Of a stretch of 64,000 nucleotides of DNA, positions 27,721 through 39,745 are shown piece by piece. The stretch comes from Metopolophium dirhodum (Eukaryota > Arthropoda > Insecta > Hemiptera > Aphididae). The position numbers and the translations under genes were made by a program. The notes beneath the pieces were generated by a model. The model made no database searches and was not told where the DNA came from. It was given only the letters and a program-made list of their open reading frames with translations. Where the stretch lies: contig NC_083560.1 in the NCBI RefSeq assembly GCF_019925205.1, positions 151,734,565 through 151,798,564 on the forward strand, read 5' to 3'. Each line of letters begins with the position of its first letter. Position 1 is the stretch's first letter.

Positions 27721-30700
27721 ATTAAAAGATATTAGCGGTTCAATACCAATGTTTTAGGAATTATGACAAAAAAATGTTGATAATTAATGAAAAATCGTTT
27801 TGTGAAGTATACAAAGGCGGTTCTTCCAAGCCAATTGATATACAGCTGTCAACCTGATATTTCTAAAAACGCAGACGTCTGTTCTACTGAAACCATATAA
27901 GGAATAACCTACATTCATGGAGGTTTTAAGTCGTTTCGTCAAAAAATCGAAAAATATAAAAACTATTCAAAAATTTAGTTTTTTTCTTATCGCCCTCGTA
28001 AGCTGGCAACACCACATTGTCAGAACGCTATATCTGATATTGTAAAAAAGCTGAACAAATTATCTTTCTCTGAGTGCAAACAGCAGAACTCTACCTAAAA
28101 TATCTTAAAAGATATTAGCGGTTCAATACCAATGTTTTAGGAATTATGACAAAAAAATGTTGATAATTAATTAAAAAATCGTTTTGTGAAGTATACAAAG
28201 GCGGTTCTTCCAAGCCAATTGATAAACAGCTGTCAACCTGATATTTCTAAAAACGCAGACGTCTGTTCTACTGAAACCATATAAGAATAACCTACATTCA
28301 TGGAGGTTTTAAGTCGTTTCGTCAAAAAATCGAAAAATATAAAAACTATTCAAACATTAAGTTTTTTTTCTTTTCGCCCTCGTAAGCTGGCAACACCACA
28401 ACGTCAGAACGCTATATCTGATATTGTAAAAAAGCTGCACAAATTATCTTTCTCTGAGTGCAAACAGCAGAACTCTAATTAAAATAGCTTAAAAGATATT
28501 AGCGGTTGAATACCAATGTTTTAGGAATTATGACAAAAAAATGTTGATAATTAATGAAAAATCGTTTTGTGAAGTATACAAAGGCGGGTTCTTCCAAGCC
28601 AATTGATAAACAGCTGTCAACCTGATATTTTTAAAAACGCAGACGTCTGTTCTACTGAAACCATATAAGAATAACCTACATTCATGGAGGTTTTAAGTCG
28701 TTTCGTCAAATAATCGAAAAATATAAAAAACTATTCAAAAATTTAGTTTTTTTCTTTTCGCCCTCGTAAGCTGGCAACACCACAACGTCAGAACGCTATA
28801 TCTGATATTGTAAAAAAGCTGCACAAATTATCTTTTTCTGAGTGCAAACAGCAGAACTCTAACTAAAATAGCTTAAACGATATTAGTGGTTCAATACCAA
28901 CGTTTTTCAAGTTATGACTAAAATTGTTGATAATAAATGAAAAATCGTTTTGTGAAGTATACAAAGGCGGTTCTTCCAAGCCAATTGATATACAGCTGTC
29001 AACCTGATATTTCTAAAAACGCAGACGTCTGTTCTACTGAAACCATATAAGAATAACCTACATTCATGGAGGTTTTAAGTCGTTTCGTCAAAAAATCGAA
29101 AAATATAAAAACTATTCAAAAATTTAGTTTTTTTCTTATCGCCCTCGTAAGCTGGCAACACCACATTGTCAGAACGCTATATCTGATATTGTAAAAAAAG
29201 CTGAACAAATTACCTTTCTCTGAGTGCAAACAGCAGAACTCTACCTAAAATAGCTTAAATGATATTAGCGGTTCAATACCAATGTTTTAGGAATTATGAC
29301 AAAAAAATGTTGATAATTAATTAAAAATCGTTTTGTGAAGTATACAAAGGCGGTTCTTCCAAGCCAATTGATAAATAGCTGTCAACCTGATATTTCTAAA
29401 AACGCAAACGTCTGTTCTACTGAAACCATATAAGAATAACCTACATTCATGGAGGTTTTAAGTCGTTTCGTCAAAAAATCGAAAAATATAAAAACTATTC
29501 AAAAATTTAGTTTTTTTCTTTTCGCCCTCGTAAGCTGGCAACACCACAACGTCAACGATATATCTGATATTCTAAAAAAGCTGCACAAATTATCTTTCTC
29601 TGAGTGCAAACAGCAGAACTCTGTTACCAATGGTTGAATACCAATGTTTTAGGAATTATGACAAAAAAATGTTGATAATTAATGAAAAATCGTTTTGTGA
29701 AGTATAACAAAGGCGGTTCTTCCAAGCCAATTGATATACAGCTGTCAACCTGATATTTCCTAAAAACGCAGACGTCTGTTCTACTGAAACCATATAAGAA
29801 TAACCTACATTCATGGAGGTTTTAAGTCGTTTCGTCAAAAAATCGAAAAAATATAAAAACTATTCAAAAATTTAGTTTTTTTCTTATCGCCCTCGTAAGC
29901 TGGCAACACCACATTGTCAGAACGCTATATCTGATATTGTAAAAAAAGCTGAACAAATTATCTTTCTCTGAGTGCAAACAGCAGAACTCTACCTAAAATA
30001 GCTTAAAAGATATTAGCGGTTCAATACCAATGTTTTAGGAATTATGACAAAAAAAATGTTGATAATTAATTAAAAATCGTTTTGTGAAGTATACAAAGGC
30101 GGTTCTTCCAAGCCAATTGATAAACAGCTGTCAACCTGATATTTCTAAAAACGCAAACGTCTGTTCTACTGAAACCATATAAGAATAACCTACATTCATG
30201 GAGGTTTTAAGTCGTTTCGTCAAAAAATCGAAAAATATAAAAACTATTCAAAAATTTAGTTTTTTTCTTTTCGCCCTCGTAAGCTGGCAACACCACAACG
30301 TCAGAACGCTATATCTGATATTGTAAAAAAGCTGCACAAATTATCTTTTTCTGAGTGCAAACAGCAGAACTCTGTTACCAATGGTTGAATACCAATGTTT
30401 TAGGAATTATGACAAAAAAATGTTGATAATTAATGAGAAAATCGTTTTGTGAAGTATACAAAGGCGGTTCTTCCAAGCCAATTGATATACAGCTGTCAAC
30501 CTGATATTTCCTAAAAAACGCAGACGTCTGTTCTACTGAAACCATATAAGAATAACCTACATTCATGGAGGTTTTAAAGTCGTTTCGTCAAAAAATCGAA
30601 AAATATAAAAACTATTCAAAAATTTAGTTTTTTTCTTATCGCCCTCGTAAGCTGGCAACACCACATTGTCAGAACGCTATATCTGATATTGTAAAAAAGC

Positions 30701-31930
30701 TGAACAAATTATCTTTCTCTGAGTGCAAACAGCAGAACTCTACCTAAAATAGCTTAAAAGATATTAGCGGTTCAATACCAATGTTTTAGGAATTATGACA
30801 AAAAAATGTTGATAATTAATTAAAAATCGTTTTGTGAAGTATACAAAGGCGGTTCTTCCAAGCCAATTGATAAACAGCTGTCAACCTGATATTTCTAAAA
30901 ACGCAGACGTCTGTTCTACTGAAACCATATAAGAATAACCTACATTCATGGGAGGTTTTAAGTCGTTTCGTCAAAAAATCGAAAAATATAAAAACTATTC
31001 AAAAATTTAGTTTTTTCTTATCGCCCTCGTAAGCTGGGCAACACCACATTGTCAGAACGCTATATCTGATATTGTAAAAAAAGCTGAACAAATTATCTTT
31101 CTCTGAGTGCAAACAGCAGAACTCTACCTAAAATATCTTAAAAGATATTAGCGGTTCAATACCAATGTTTTAGGAATTATGACAAAAAAATGTTGATAAT
31201 TAATTAAAAATCGTTTTGTGAAGTATACAAAGGCGGTTCTTCCAAGCCAATTGATAAACAGCTGTCAACCTGATATTTCTAAAAACGCAGACGTCTGTTC
31301 TACTCGAAACCATATAAGAAATAACCTACATTCATGGAGGTTTTAAGGTCGTTTCGTCAAAAAATCGAAAAATATAAAAAACTATTCAAAAATTAAGTTT
31401 TTTTCTTTTCGCCCTCGTAAGCTGGCAACACCACAACGTCAGAAACGCTATATCTGATATTGTAAAAAAGCTGCACAAATTATCTTTCTCTGAGTGCAAA
31501 CAGCAGAACTCTAATTAAAATAGCTTAAAAGATATTAGCGGTTGAATACCAATGTTTTAGGAAATTATGACAAAAAAATGTTGATAATTAATGAAAAATC
31601 GTTTTGTGAAGTATACAAAGGCGGTTCTTCCAAGCCAATTGATAAACAGCTGTCAACCTGATATTTTTAAAAACGCAGACGTCTGTTCTACTGAAACCAT
31701 ATAAGAATAACCTACATTCATGGAGGTTTTAAGTCGTTTCGTCAAATAATCGAAAAATATAAAAAACTATTCAAAAATTTAGTTTTTTTTCTTTTCGCCC
31801 TCGTAAGCCTGGCAACACCACAACGTCAGAACGCTATATCTGATATTGTAAAAAAGCTGCACAAAATTATCTTTTTCTGAGTGCAAACAGCAGAACTCTA
31901 ACTAAAATAGCTTAAACGATATTAGTGGTA

Positions 31931-32430
31931 NNNNNNNNNNNNNNNNNNNNNNNNNNNNNNNNNNNNNNNNNNNNNNNNNNNNNNNNNNNNNNNNNNNNNN
32001 NNNNNNNNNNNNNNNNNNNNNNNNNNNNNNNNNNNNNNNNNNNNNNNNNNNNNNNNNNNNNNNNNNNNNNNNNNNNNNNNNNNNNNNNNNNNNNNNNNNN
32101 NNNNNNNNNNNNNNNNNNNNNNNNNNNNNNNNNNNNNNNNNNNNNNNNNNNNNNNNNNNNNNNNNNNNNNNNNNNNNNNNNNNNNNNNNNNNNNNNNNNN
32201 NNNNNNNNNNNNNNNNNNNNNNNNNNNNNNNNNNNNNNNNNNNNNNNNNNNNNNNNNNNNNNNNNNNNNNNNNNNNNNNNNNNNNNNNNNNNNNNNNNNN
32301 NNNNNNNNNNNNNNNNNNNNNNNNNNNNNNNNNNNNNNNNNNNNNNNNNNNNNNNNNNNNNNNNNNNNNNNNNNNNNNNNNNNNNNNNNNNNNNNNNNNN
32401 NNNNNNNNNNNNNNNNNNNNNNNNNNNNNN
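31931..32430. other. Assembly gap, 500 N
   Basis: Exactly 500 N, a placeholder length used when contigs are joined. It separates the satellite array from a hAT transposase gene already in mid-frame, so the 5' part of that element and the right end of the array are missing here. Confidence 0.99.
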
Positions 32431-32432
32431 AT

Positions 32433-33797
32433 GATGAACAAATAGCTGTTTTGCTCAATGAAGATATTGAATGTATTGATAAAGAATATGAAGAAACAGA
32501 ACATGTATTAAATAGAATTGAGTTAGCAAACCTTGGCGATTGTTCTATTTTTAATGGTAAATTAACTAAATTATATTTTTACAAATGTAAACTAAGAAAC
32601 TGATATAAATACAATTTAATAGTAACTTACCTACTTAACATAATATGAATAATTCAAGTGTTGAAACCAAAACTTTGTTTATTTTTGTTATAGGTATTCG
32701 CTGTGTGGCTCACACTTTACAATTAGTTTTTATTGATACCTTGAAGCACAACAGTATAGATAAATTATTAAACAAAGTTCGCTTACTAGTTAGAAAGCTG
32801 CGAAACCAAACTTATATTTATTTGATCAAAAAGGATAAATTAAAATTGCCAATTTTGGATTGCTTAACACGTTGGCACTCTACATTTGACATGCTAGAGA
32901 GATTACAACATCTAAAAGCATTTATCCAAAATATGGCACCAAATGACTCCAAACTGAGAAGAGTTGAGTTGAGTCATTTTGAGTGGCAACAAGTAGACAT
33001 ATTATTTAAAACTCTTTTACCTGCAAAAATGTGTACTAAAAAATTACAATATGAGCAATTGACTCTTACTGATTTTTATGGGGCTTGGATTGCTTGTAGA
33101 ATCGAAACAGAATCCTTGAACAATGTATTTTCTAATAAGTTAGTACAGTGTTTGAGATCTAGGGAACAAAATATTATGAACAACCAAGTTCTTCTAGCTG
33201 CTATTTTCTTAGACCCCAGATTTAACATAACACTGACAGAAGATCAATGTAATATTGCTATTACACATTTAATAAATATATGGTTTCATAGAAAAGAACT
33301 TGAAACGAGTCAAGTTGATTCTAACAATGCAAATATAGAAATTGAAAATAATATTGATGAAAGTTTGACTAATAATTATGATACAGATATACTTGAAGAT
33401 TTTCTGAAACAGAAGGAAAGTGATAACCAGTGCAGTTCAATTTCAAGTTTAACTTCAAGCCAACCAAATACCCAAAATTCAATTTCAACAAAAATGGAAA
33501 CTTTATTAAAAACATATTAATTAAATGAAAAGAGATTAAACCACAAAACAAATATATTAGAGTTTATTTAGTTGGAAGACAATGAAGAAAAAATATCCGG
33601 AAATTTATCAGCTGTCACAAATTGTGTTTTCTGTTCCCGCAACTCAAGTTAGCGTCGAGCGCCTTTTTTCATGCTTAAAATTTATATTATCACCTTATAG
33701 ATGCAACATAACACCTATACACCTGGAAGACCAATTATTAGTTAGAACAAATAGATTATTTGAAAAAAATTATAAAAAAAAAAATTTTCAAGAGTAA
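32433..33797 (+). pseudogene. hAT-superfamily transposase (ZBED-like), 5' part missing, frame broken
   Basis: The frame emerges from the gap at 32433 (reads DEQIAVLLNEDIE) and runs to 32556. A GT-AG intron at 32557-32693 follows; joining its edges gives NGIRCVAHTLQL, the conserved block after the first catalytic region of hAT transposases. The second exon reaches a stop at 33518-33520 and includes LTRWHSTFDMLERL. A different frame at 33567-33797 encodes the C-terminal hAT dimerisation domain, with PATQVSVERLFSCLKF and LEDQLLVRTNRL. The two parts are separated by a stop and frame changes between about 33510 and 33590, where a TNILEF-like piece can still be read. The N-terminal BED finger and first catalytic Asp would lie in the gap. 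This is an old or damaged copy and is unlikely to make active transposase. Confidence 0.88.
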
Positions 33798-34500
33798 ATT
33801 ATTAGTTTACTAATATAATAATATATTTTAGATAATATATCTATATTATGACTGATATTATAATGTAATAAACTAATAACTAATAATATTATTTTAAGCA
33901 TTTTTTATAATATTATTTATTCATTTTGTACCTATCCCTCCCCTTAATTATAATTGATAATATACTATAATAAAGTAATTTATTTATAATAAGGTTGATT
34001 ATCTTACCAGTATATTATAATTATAATATTTATGTTTTGTATGTTTGTCTATTACTTTATAGTTTAAAATTTAAATATTATTTACTATTAACTAACAAAA
34101 TAGGTACGTACCTAGTGGATATCTAGTTGTTTTTTAAATATATTATTATTATATTTTTTTAATATATTATTATTATCTAGGTTTTGCTAGTCATCTACAA
34201 TATTGGTACCTTATACATATTGTATGCTAATAATGTTATTTTGAATTCTTACAATGTTTAGAATTTAGTGGTATAATGAAACTTCCATTAACAGCCAGTA
34301 AATTATTGAATTAAATAGTATATTTTTTAGTTTTAATGTTAATATTATATTGTAATGATATTTTATTACCTAAATTCTTAAATAGGTACACTTAATTACA
34401 AATACCTATCAATAAATTTAAGTTCTTAATATGTTCATTTTGTATACAGTACTTGATTAATAAAAATAAAATAAAAAGCAAAAGTAAAATAATTATGGTT
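33798..34500. other. AT-rich non-coding tail of the hAT element
   Basis: No reading frame, RNA gene or clear repeat was recognised. The sequence is very rich in ATTATT and TAATAT runs. By position it is the 3' untranslated part of the hAT element that ends at 34632. Confidence 0.5.
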
Positions 34501-34503
34501 AAA

Positions 34504-34632
34504 ACCGGTATTAACCAAAACCGAAACCGAAACCGAAATTTGATATTTTTGGAAACCCGAACCAAAACCGAAACCGAAATTTTAGATTTTTGAGAACCGA
34601 AACCGATAAAATCATAAAGGTTCCAGTCCCTG
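34504..34632. mobile_element. hAT 3' terminus with (ACCGAA)n subterminal repeats
   Basis: A degenerate ACCGAA/AACCGA hexamer array at 34504-34605 leads to GGTTCCAGTCCCTG ending at 34632. Read on the minus strand the end is CAGGGACTGGAACC followed by CGGTTTCGGTT repeats, a typical hAT terminus (CAGGG, then GGAACC-like motifs). The next eight bases, GTCGTTTC (34633-34640), would be the target duplication; the other copy should lie beyond the left end, inside or across the gap. The hexamers may be transposase binding sites, as subterminal repeats are in other hAT elements. Confidence 0.6.
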
Positions 34633-34643
34633 GTCGTTTCATT

Positions 34644-37101
34644 ATGACTGATGCTAAGGTCAATAATGGCCACCTCTCAGACGAAGCTCAGAATAGCCTG
34701 ACTAAACTTTTAATTAATTACTTGTTTCAAGATAAGAGCAGGTAATAAATCAAATCAGTGTAGGTACCTAGTTTCAAAAATTTAGTGTAGATCAATGTTA
34801 GGTTTTTTTTACAGAGTTTAATTTTATTTATTATTTATTATTTATTTAGCTGTATTTTTATTTTAACACCAATACTTGATGTAAGTAATATTTATATAGA
34901 TACATTCAAAAATATAATGTGTTTTTCATTGCCTAGGTTTAAAATAACAGAAATCTACCAATTGAGAATTGATTTTAATATAATTAGTAATTACTGAGTA
35001 GTAGAGTAATAGCCAATTAAATATTATGTAATTAATGTGTAGTATTATTTATTTGGTAATATTTTGATAATTTTCAGGGGTACTGACTTTTACTTTCGGA
35101 AAATCGCATCTTTAATCATTGAAATATTTCCTAAAGAACAAGAGGTTGGTTATCAAATTAATTTCAGCATATTTATGAAAAATAAAACTATTATACTATG
35201 CATCTTATATAGAAACTATATTTCATACCATCGAGTAGTGGAAATAATTCTCATGCCAAAGGGAAATTAGTTGAAAGGTGGAAGAATGTCTCGCGTCGTT
35301 TGAGAAGTATAGGTGCTATTGAAGGTGAAAGAAAAGCTAAATGTGCTAATGATATATCACCTGCAGTTATAACATTTTCTGGTAATACAATTATAAAATA
35401 TGTCTAATTTGTAGACATTTTTATTTATTAATAACATTGATTATAATAGATGAAATTGAAGCTGCTAAAGTCTGGTTGAGTAAGTCAGGTTCATCTTCTG
35501 ACTTTGAAGAAGTTATTAAACACTGGAAACTTACTTACGATATAAGGAAAACAGAAATCCATGGTTCTGACATTTCAAAACATCATTTGTCTGGAATTTT
35601 TAAATCCTGGCCTATTTTATGTGGCCCAAAAGGATATGTTCTGGTAATTTTTCAAATAAATATAATAAATCATGGCACAAAATTAGTTAGTAACTTTATT
35701 CAAGATTTATGTTTTTATGGTATTTGAAGATTTTAATTTGGAGTACCCCATCATTAAGAATCTTTTACACGACTGGCCAACATTTATAAAAAAGTGGACT
35801 TATTTTTCAAATAATTTACTGAGTCTACGTAGAAATTCAGTGAAGGATAACTACGGTAAAGACATATTGAAACAACTCGATGCTGTACAACTCAGCGGAA
35901 GTGAGTATAAATATAAATCCATCAATTAAAATAATATTTTTACATAACATGTACTTGACTGTTTCAATTTAAACTATTTATTACTCTTATATAAGATACC
36001 AGGACGTGCAATATTCTCAAACTTCTCCTAATTCCATATCTTGTGCCCACTAAAACACAAATCAAAAATAACAAAAAATCATGGAAACCGTCACTTGTTG
36101 AGTTAGCTGTAGCTTTTGTTGTTCATGTTACTGTAAGTTATATTTATTAATTACATTTTAATTGAACAAATTCATTATATATTGTAAGTGTGTGTAAAAA
36201 AGACAACATAGTATTTATAATATAAATATAAATCTGAATCCAGATATAATACCAGGAATAAAATTATACCAATTTAAATACCTTCAAAAACATTAAAATC
36301 ACAGTTGGACAACAGAGTCCAGTTAATAAAGGCACACCATTATATAAAAAACTAATAATTAATTTAGATAGTTTTAATTCATTTAAGTTGTTTAAAAGTT
36401 TTGTTTGTAAATTAAACCTCAGTCATATATCTATCTAATATAATTCTAGTCTGTCTTCATTCTGTACTATAGATCCTACTTTGTTATTAATATAAATTGT
36501 AATTAGAATTTAGATCTCACCCTCTTCGGCACAAGATTTTATCTTTTGAAGGTGTATACAAATACTTTTTCATTTTATATTGTCTTTTTAGTACTAAGTA
36601 TTTAAAAATAATAAAAATAATAATTATAATAAAAATTACAAATCTCTTATCATCATAAGTTTGTTTAAACTAGTTTGAAATTTTTCATTCAAATTGTAAC
36701 AATAGAATTTTTGAACCTTAGGTCATAATATTTCTTTTGATTTTCAGAATTTGACAGGACTTGAAGCTGAATTAGATAAGAGAATTCAAAAATATATACA
36801 GTATGGCACAACTATTCAGCCTTTTATAGTATTGGTTGGCAAAGATATATTTTCCATTAAATACTGTTATATCAGAGTCGATGATCAATTTTGGACATTT
36901 GGCTGTCCACTGGAAGCCGTAGATGCTTGTTTCAAAACATATATAGCATTACACTGCTGCTATCCAAAATAATGCTATGAGTCGTGGATCATTCTACAAC
37001 TACAGCTGTACAATTTAGAAACAATTTATGATCGTCAATCTTCAGTTATTGTCTCTTTAAATAGTAAAATGAATACCATGAACGAAACTGTTAGTATTTA
37101 A
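34644..37101 (+). pseudogene. Seven-exon gene for an uncharacterised transposon-associated protein, one in-frame stop
   Basis: My splice model is 34644-34741, 35078-35144, 35213-35381, 35450-35643, 35705-35900, 35996-36132 and 36748-37101. All introns are GT-AG, most of 61-95 bases, and all phases agree; the total is 405 codons with the stop. The product starts MTDAKVNNGHLS and contains FPKEQE|KLYFIPSSSGN, AKGKLVERWKNVSRRLRSIG, NLLHDWPTFIKKW and GCPLEAVDACFKTYIALH. These blocks recall, from memory, a family of unnamed arthropod and cnidarian proteins often found near transposons. A TAA at 36970-36972 interrupts the last exon; the same frame continues for 42 codons to TAA at 37099. The start codon sits 11 bases after a hAT terminus, so upstream exons or the promoter may have been displaced. 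It precedes the transposase-like gene by 91 bases on the same strand, consistent with one element carrying both. Function unknown. Confidence 0.72.
36133..36747. other. Long last intron, possibly with a LINE tail fragment
   Basis: This 615-base intron is much longer than the others of the gene, so it probably holds an insertion. The part at about 36500-36640 (CCTCTTCGGCACAAG, then a TACAAATAC stretch ending in AATAATAAAAATAATAAT) looks like the 3' end and simple A-rich tail of a non-LTR retrotransposon. I cannot delimit it. Confidence 0.35.
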
Positions 37102-37192
37102 ATTTGGTATGTTCAATTTTTAATATTATTTATGAAATACTATTTTATTCAATTTATTAAACTTGTCAAAGGTAATTACAATTTGTAACAAA

Positions 37193-39745
37193 ATGTACAA
37201 CTGCTTTTTATGCTTTAAAGGCATAACTATATTTCTAAACTTATATGGCACATGGAAATTTACCATAACTTGGGAACTCGGTCGTTTTATATGTGCAAAC
37301 AGCAATCATGTTGTAGAGACTTTCGAGGTTTAAAAAGCTTTAGGCAACATTTAAACAGAAGTCATCCATTAGTAAAATCAAATTCTGATAATGCATTACA
37401 CAATAATTTAGGTAGTGAAGCTATTGGTAATAACTATAATGATACTGAACCTTCTTCATTTACATCTACTCTTTTTAATTTGTCAGAAACTATTACTACC
37501 TCTGATCACCATATTGACACATATGAAGTTCTAGAAGATATTCATATTGTTGATGAACTTATAAGGACTAAAAACACTGATGACTTATTTTTGTTGCCTT
37601 TAACACAAATATAATATACAAATATTATTAAGAAGTGTGCCTTAAATTTTATTAGTAAACTTATGATGAAACCGTCTGTAACAAGTATGCTTTTGCAAGA
37701 AATAATAGACGGGGTCATAGAATTATTTTCTAGTGATATAGTACTTGAATTGAAGTCAAAGATTATGCCACTTTTAAACTTAAGTAGTTTCTCAACAAAA
37801 TTTGAAATTGAAGAAATGTTTAATGCTCTTCAACATCCGTTTTTAGATCTTACAACTGAGCACCTTCGCATGAAATACTTAGTTTCAAATGATCTTTTCA
37901 TCATACCAAAAACTATAGTTGTAGGTTACACAAAAGAAAAAAAACTGTTCTTGGGGAAGATAGACTTTTAATGGTACCAGTACAAGGACATTTTCTTTCG
38001 TTAAAAAGAAATCTGAAAGCTTTCTTTGAACTTCCTGATATTTATAAAACTGCAACTAAATTTATGAATGAATCCTTGTCCAATAATGAAACCATGATTT
38101 CATTTTGGATGGTTCCACTTAGAAAAAAATGAAACGTAATTTTTCAGACAAAATTGTATTCCCTATTTACTTATACTATGATGATGTTGTTCAATTAGGT
38201 AACCCATTGGGTTCACATTCTGGAATACATAAAATGGGATGTATTTATTTTTCAGTAGTAGCATTTCCTCCCGAATATTTGTCTGCCTTGGAAAAAATTT
38301 TTGTTGCATTTTTATTTCACTCTACTGATCGAGGATTTAATAAAGTGACAAATGAAATAATGTTTTCATCCCTAATCAATGAGTTGAAAGATCTTCAAAC
38401 CAATGGCATTACAATACAAGTTGACTCGGTCGAAATTACAATATTCTTTGCTCTTGGTTTGGTATTAGGAGACAATTTAGGTCTAAATTCAATTCTGGGT
38501 TTTGTTGAAAGTTTTAATGCTAATTACTGTTGCCGAATTTGTCGTTGTTCTAAACATGATCTTCATAAAATGGTACGCGAAGTTGACACTTTAATACGGA
38601 ATGAAAATAATTATGAAACCGATATTATTTAAAACTGTGTGTCTAATTCTGGATTAAATGAAAGATGTATATTTAACAAAGTGCCCAATTTTCATGTTGT
38701 ACAAAATATGGTTTGTGATTTTATGCACGATATTCCTGAAGGAGTGGCACGTTATGACATGGCACTAGTAATTAAAAATCTTATTGATAAAAAATATTTT
38801 ACTTTGAACCAACTAAATTCTAGAATAACTCTTTTTGACTACGGTGTTACTGAACGCAAAAACTGTCCTCCAAAAATAAATCAGAACAACTTAAATAATG
38901 GGGTAGTTATTATGTCAGCATCGGAGATGTTATGCCTAGTAAGAAATTTTGGTTTAATTGTAGGTGAGTTAGTCCCAAAACATTCTCAAAATTGGAAACT
39001 ATATATTTTATTACGACAGATAGTTGATTTATGCTGTGCGCGTAGAATACAAAGTGATTGTGCTTTATTACTAGATTCTATTGTAACTCAACATAATAGA
39101 CTGTATCTCATATTGTCAAAAAGCAATTTTAAACCGAAATTTCATATTTTAACCCATTATGGTCGTATGTTATTGAAAAATGGTCCAATAAAGTTAACAT
39201 CATGTATACGGTTTGAAGCAAAGCATAAGATTTTGAAAGGTGTGGCAAATGCAATACCTTGTCGCATAAATCTTGGTCATACATTAGCCTATAAATTACA
39301 ACTTCAAATGGTTAGTCGCCTTCTTTCAAAAACTGGTTTTCAACATGAATTGAAATTAGGAACTGGAAAAGAGATTATTGTCAATTCTGAGTTTCCAGCA
39401 CCATTGTACAAGTTTCCTCAATAATTAGTCCCAGTTTGTTTTAATGCTTCTTGGCTTAAATTTAAAGGAGTTTATTATAAAAAAAGCTTACTTATGGTTA
39501 TTGATGTAAATCTTGATGGCTGTATTTTTGGGGAAATAATAAGGAACCTTTATTTTATACTCAGTCCAATTTCAAGCATTGGTTTTCATCCACATCACCA
39601 TGCATATGAAATTGAAAATACTAAAGAAATAAATATTTCAAATCATATTGGCTGTTATATTAATGAATTACCTGATTCAACACCAACTGTGGCTAGAGTT
39701 CTAGAGAATGGTAAAATGTATGCTACTTTAAAATATGCATTGTAA
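37193..39745 (+). pseudogene. C2H2 zinc-finger plus Tnp2/CMC-like transposase gene, decayed
   Basis: One long coding region is broken into pieces. It begins with two C2H2-like fingers: CFLC...WHMEIYH, split by a one-base loss near 37217-37220, then CCRDFRGLKSFRQHLNRSH. A linker follows with an in-frame TAA at 37612. Missing bases in A-runs near 37937-37944 (A8) and 38122-38128 (A7) shift the frame. The core from 38129 reads YYDDVVQLGNPLGSHSG and later NYCCRICRC, then DFMHDIPEGVARYDMAL after a TAA at 38630, and RFEAKHKILKG. A TAA at 39422 separates the last 107 codons, which end at 39745. By analogy with Tnp2-type transposases the acidic candidates are in YYDD, DFMHD and RFEAKH. A polyadenylation motif AATAAA lies at 39846. 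All lesions are point-like, so the copy looks fairly young. Assignment to CMC/EnSpm is by motif pattern, not by a search. Confidence 0.68.

Larger units (their letters stand above)
1..31930. repeat. Satellite DNA array, about 85 tandem monomers of 364-382 bp
   Basis: Head-to-tail copies of one AT-rich monomer fill the whole stretch. Using the phrase TTATCTTTCTCTGAG as a phase mark, copies start at 1, 383, 765, 1127, 1510 and 1892. Two main length classes exist. The long one (about 382 bases) carries TAAAATAGCTTAAAAG after the mark; the short one (about 364 bases) has GTTACCAATGG there instead. A third variant has TTTTTCGAGTTATGACAAC, for example near 3475, 6080, 8340, 10950, 12430 and 14690. 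Every copy contains CATTCATGGAGGTTTTAAG, a run of short A-tracts, and usually the palindrome CAGACGTCTG. Substitutions between copies are few, which suggests recent homogenisation. The array continues past the left window edge and ends in a scaffold gap, so its true length is unknown. I do not recognise it as a named satellite. Confidence 0.97.

Noticed and set aside
1..31930. CRISPR-like reading of the tandem array
   Set aside because: The repeats are contiguous 364-382 base monomers with no unique spacers, in a eukaryotic sequence.
31902..32504. Open frames through the first gap
   Set aside because: They consist mainly of N; the gap length is a placeholder.
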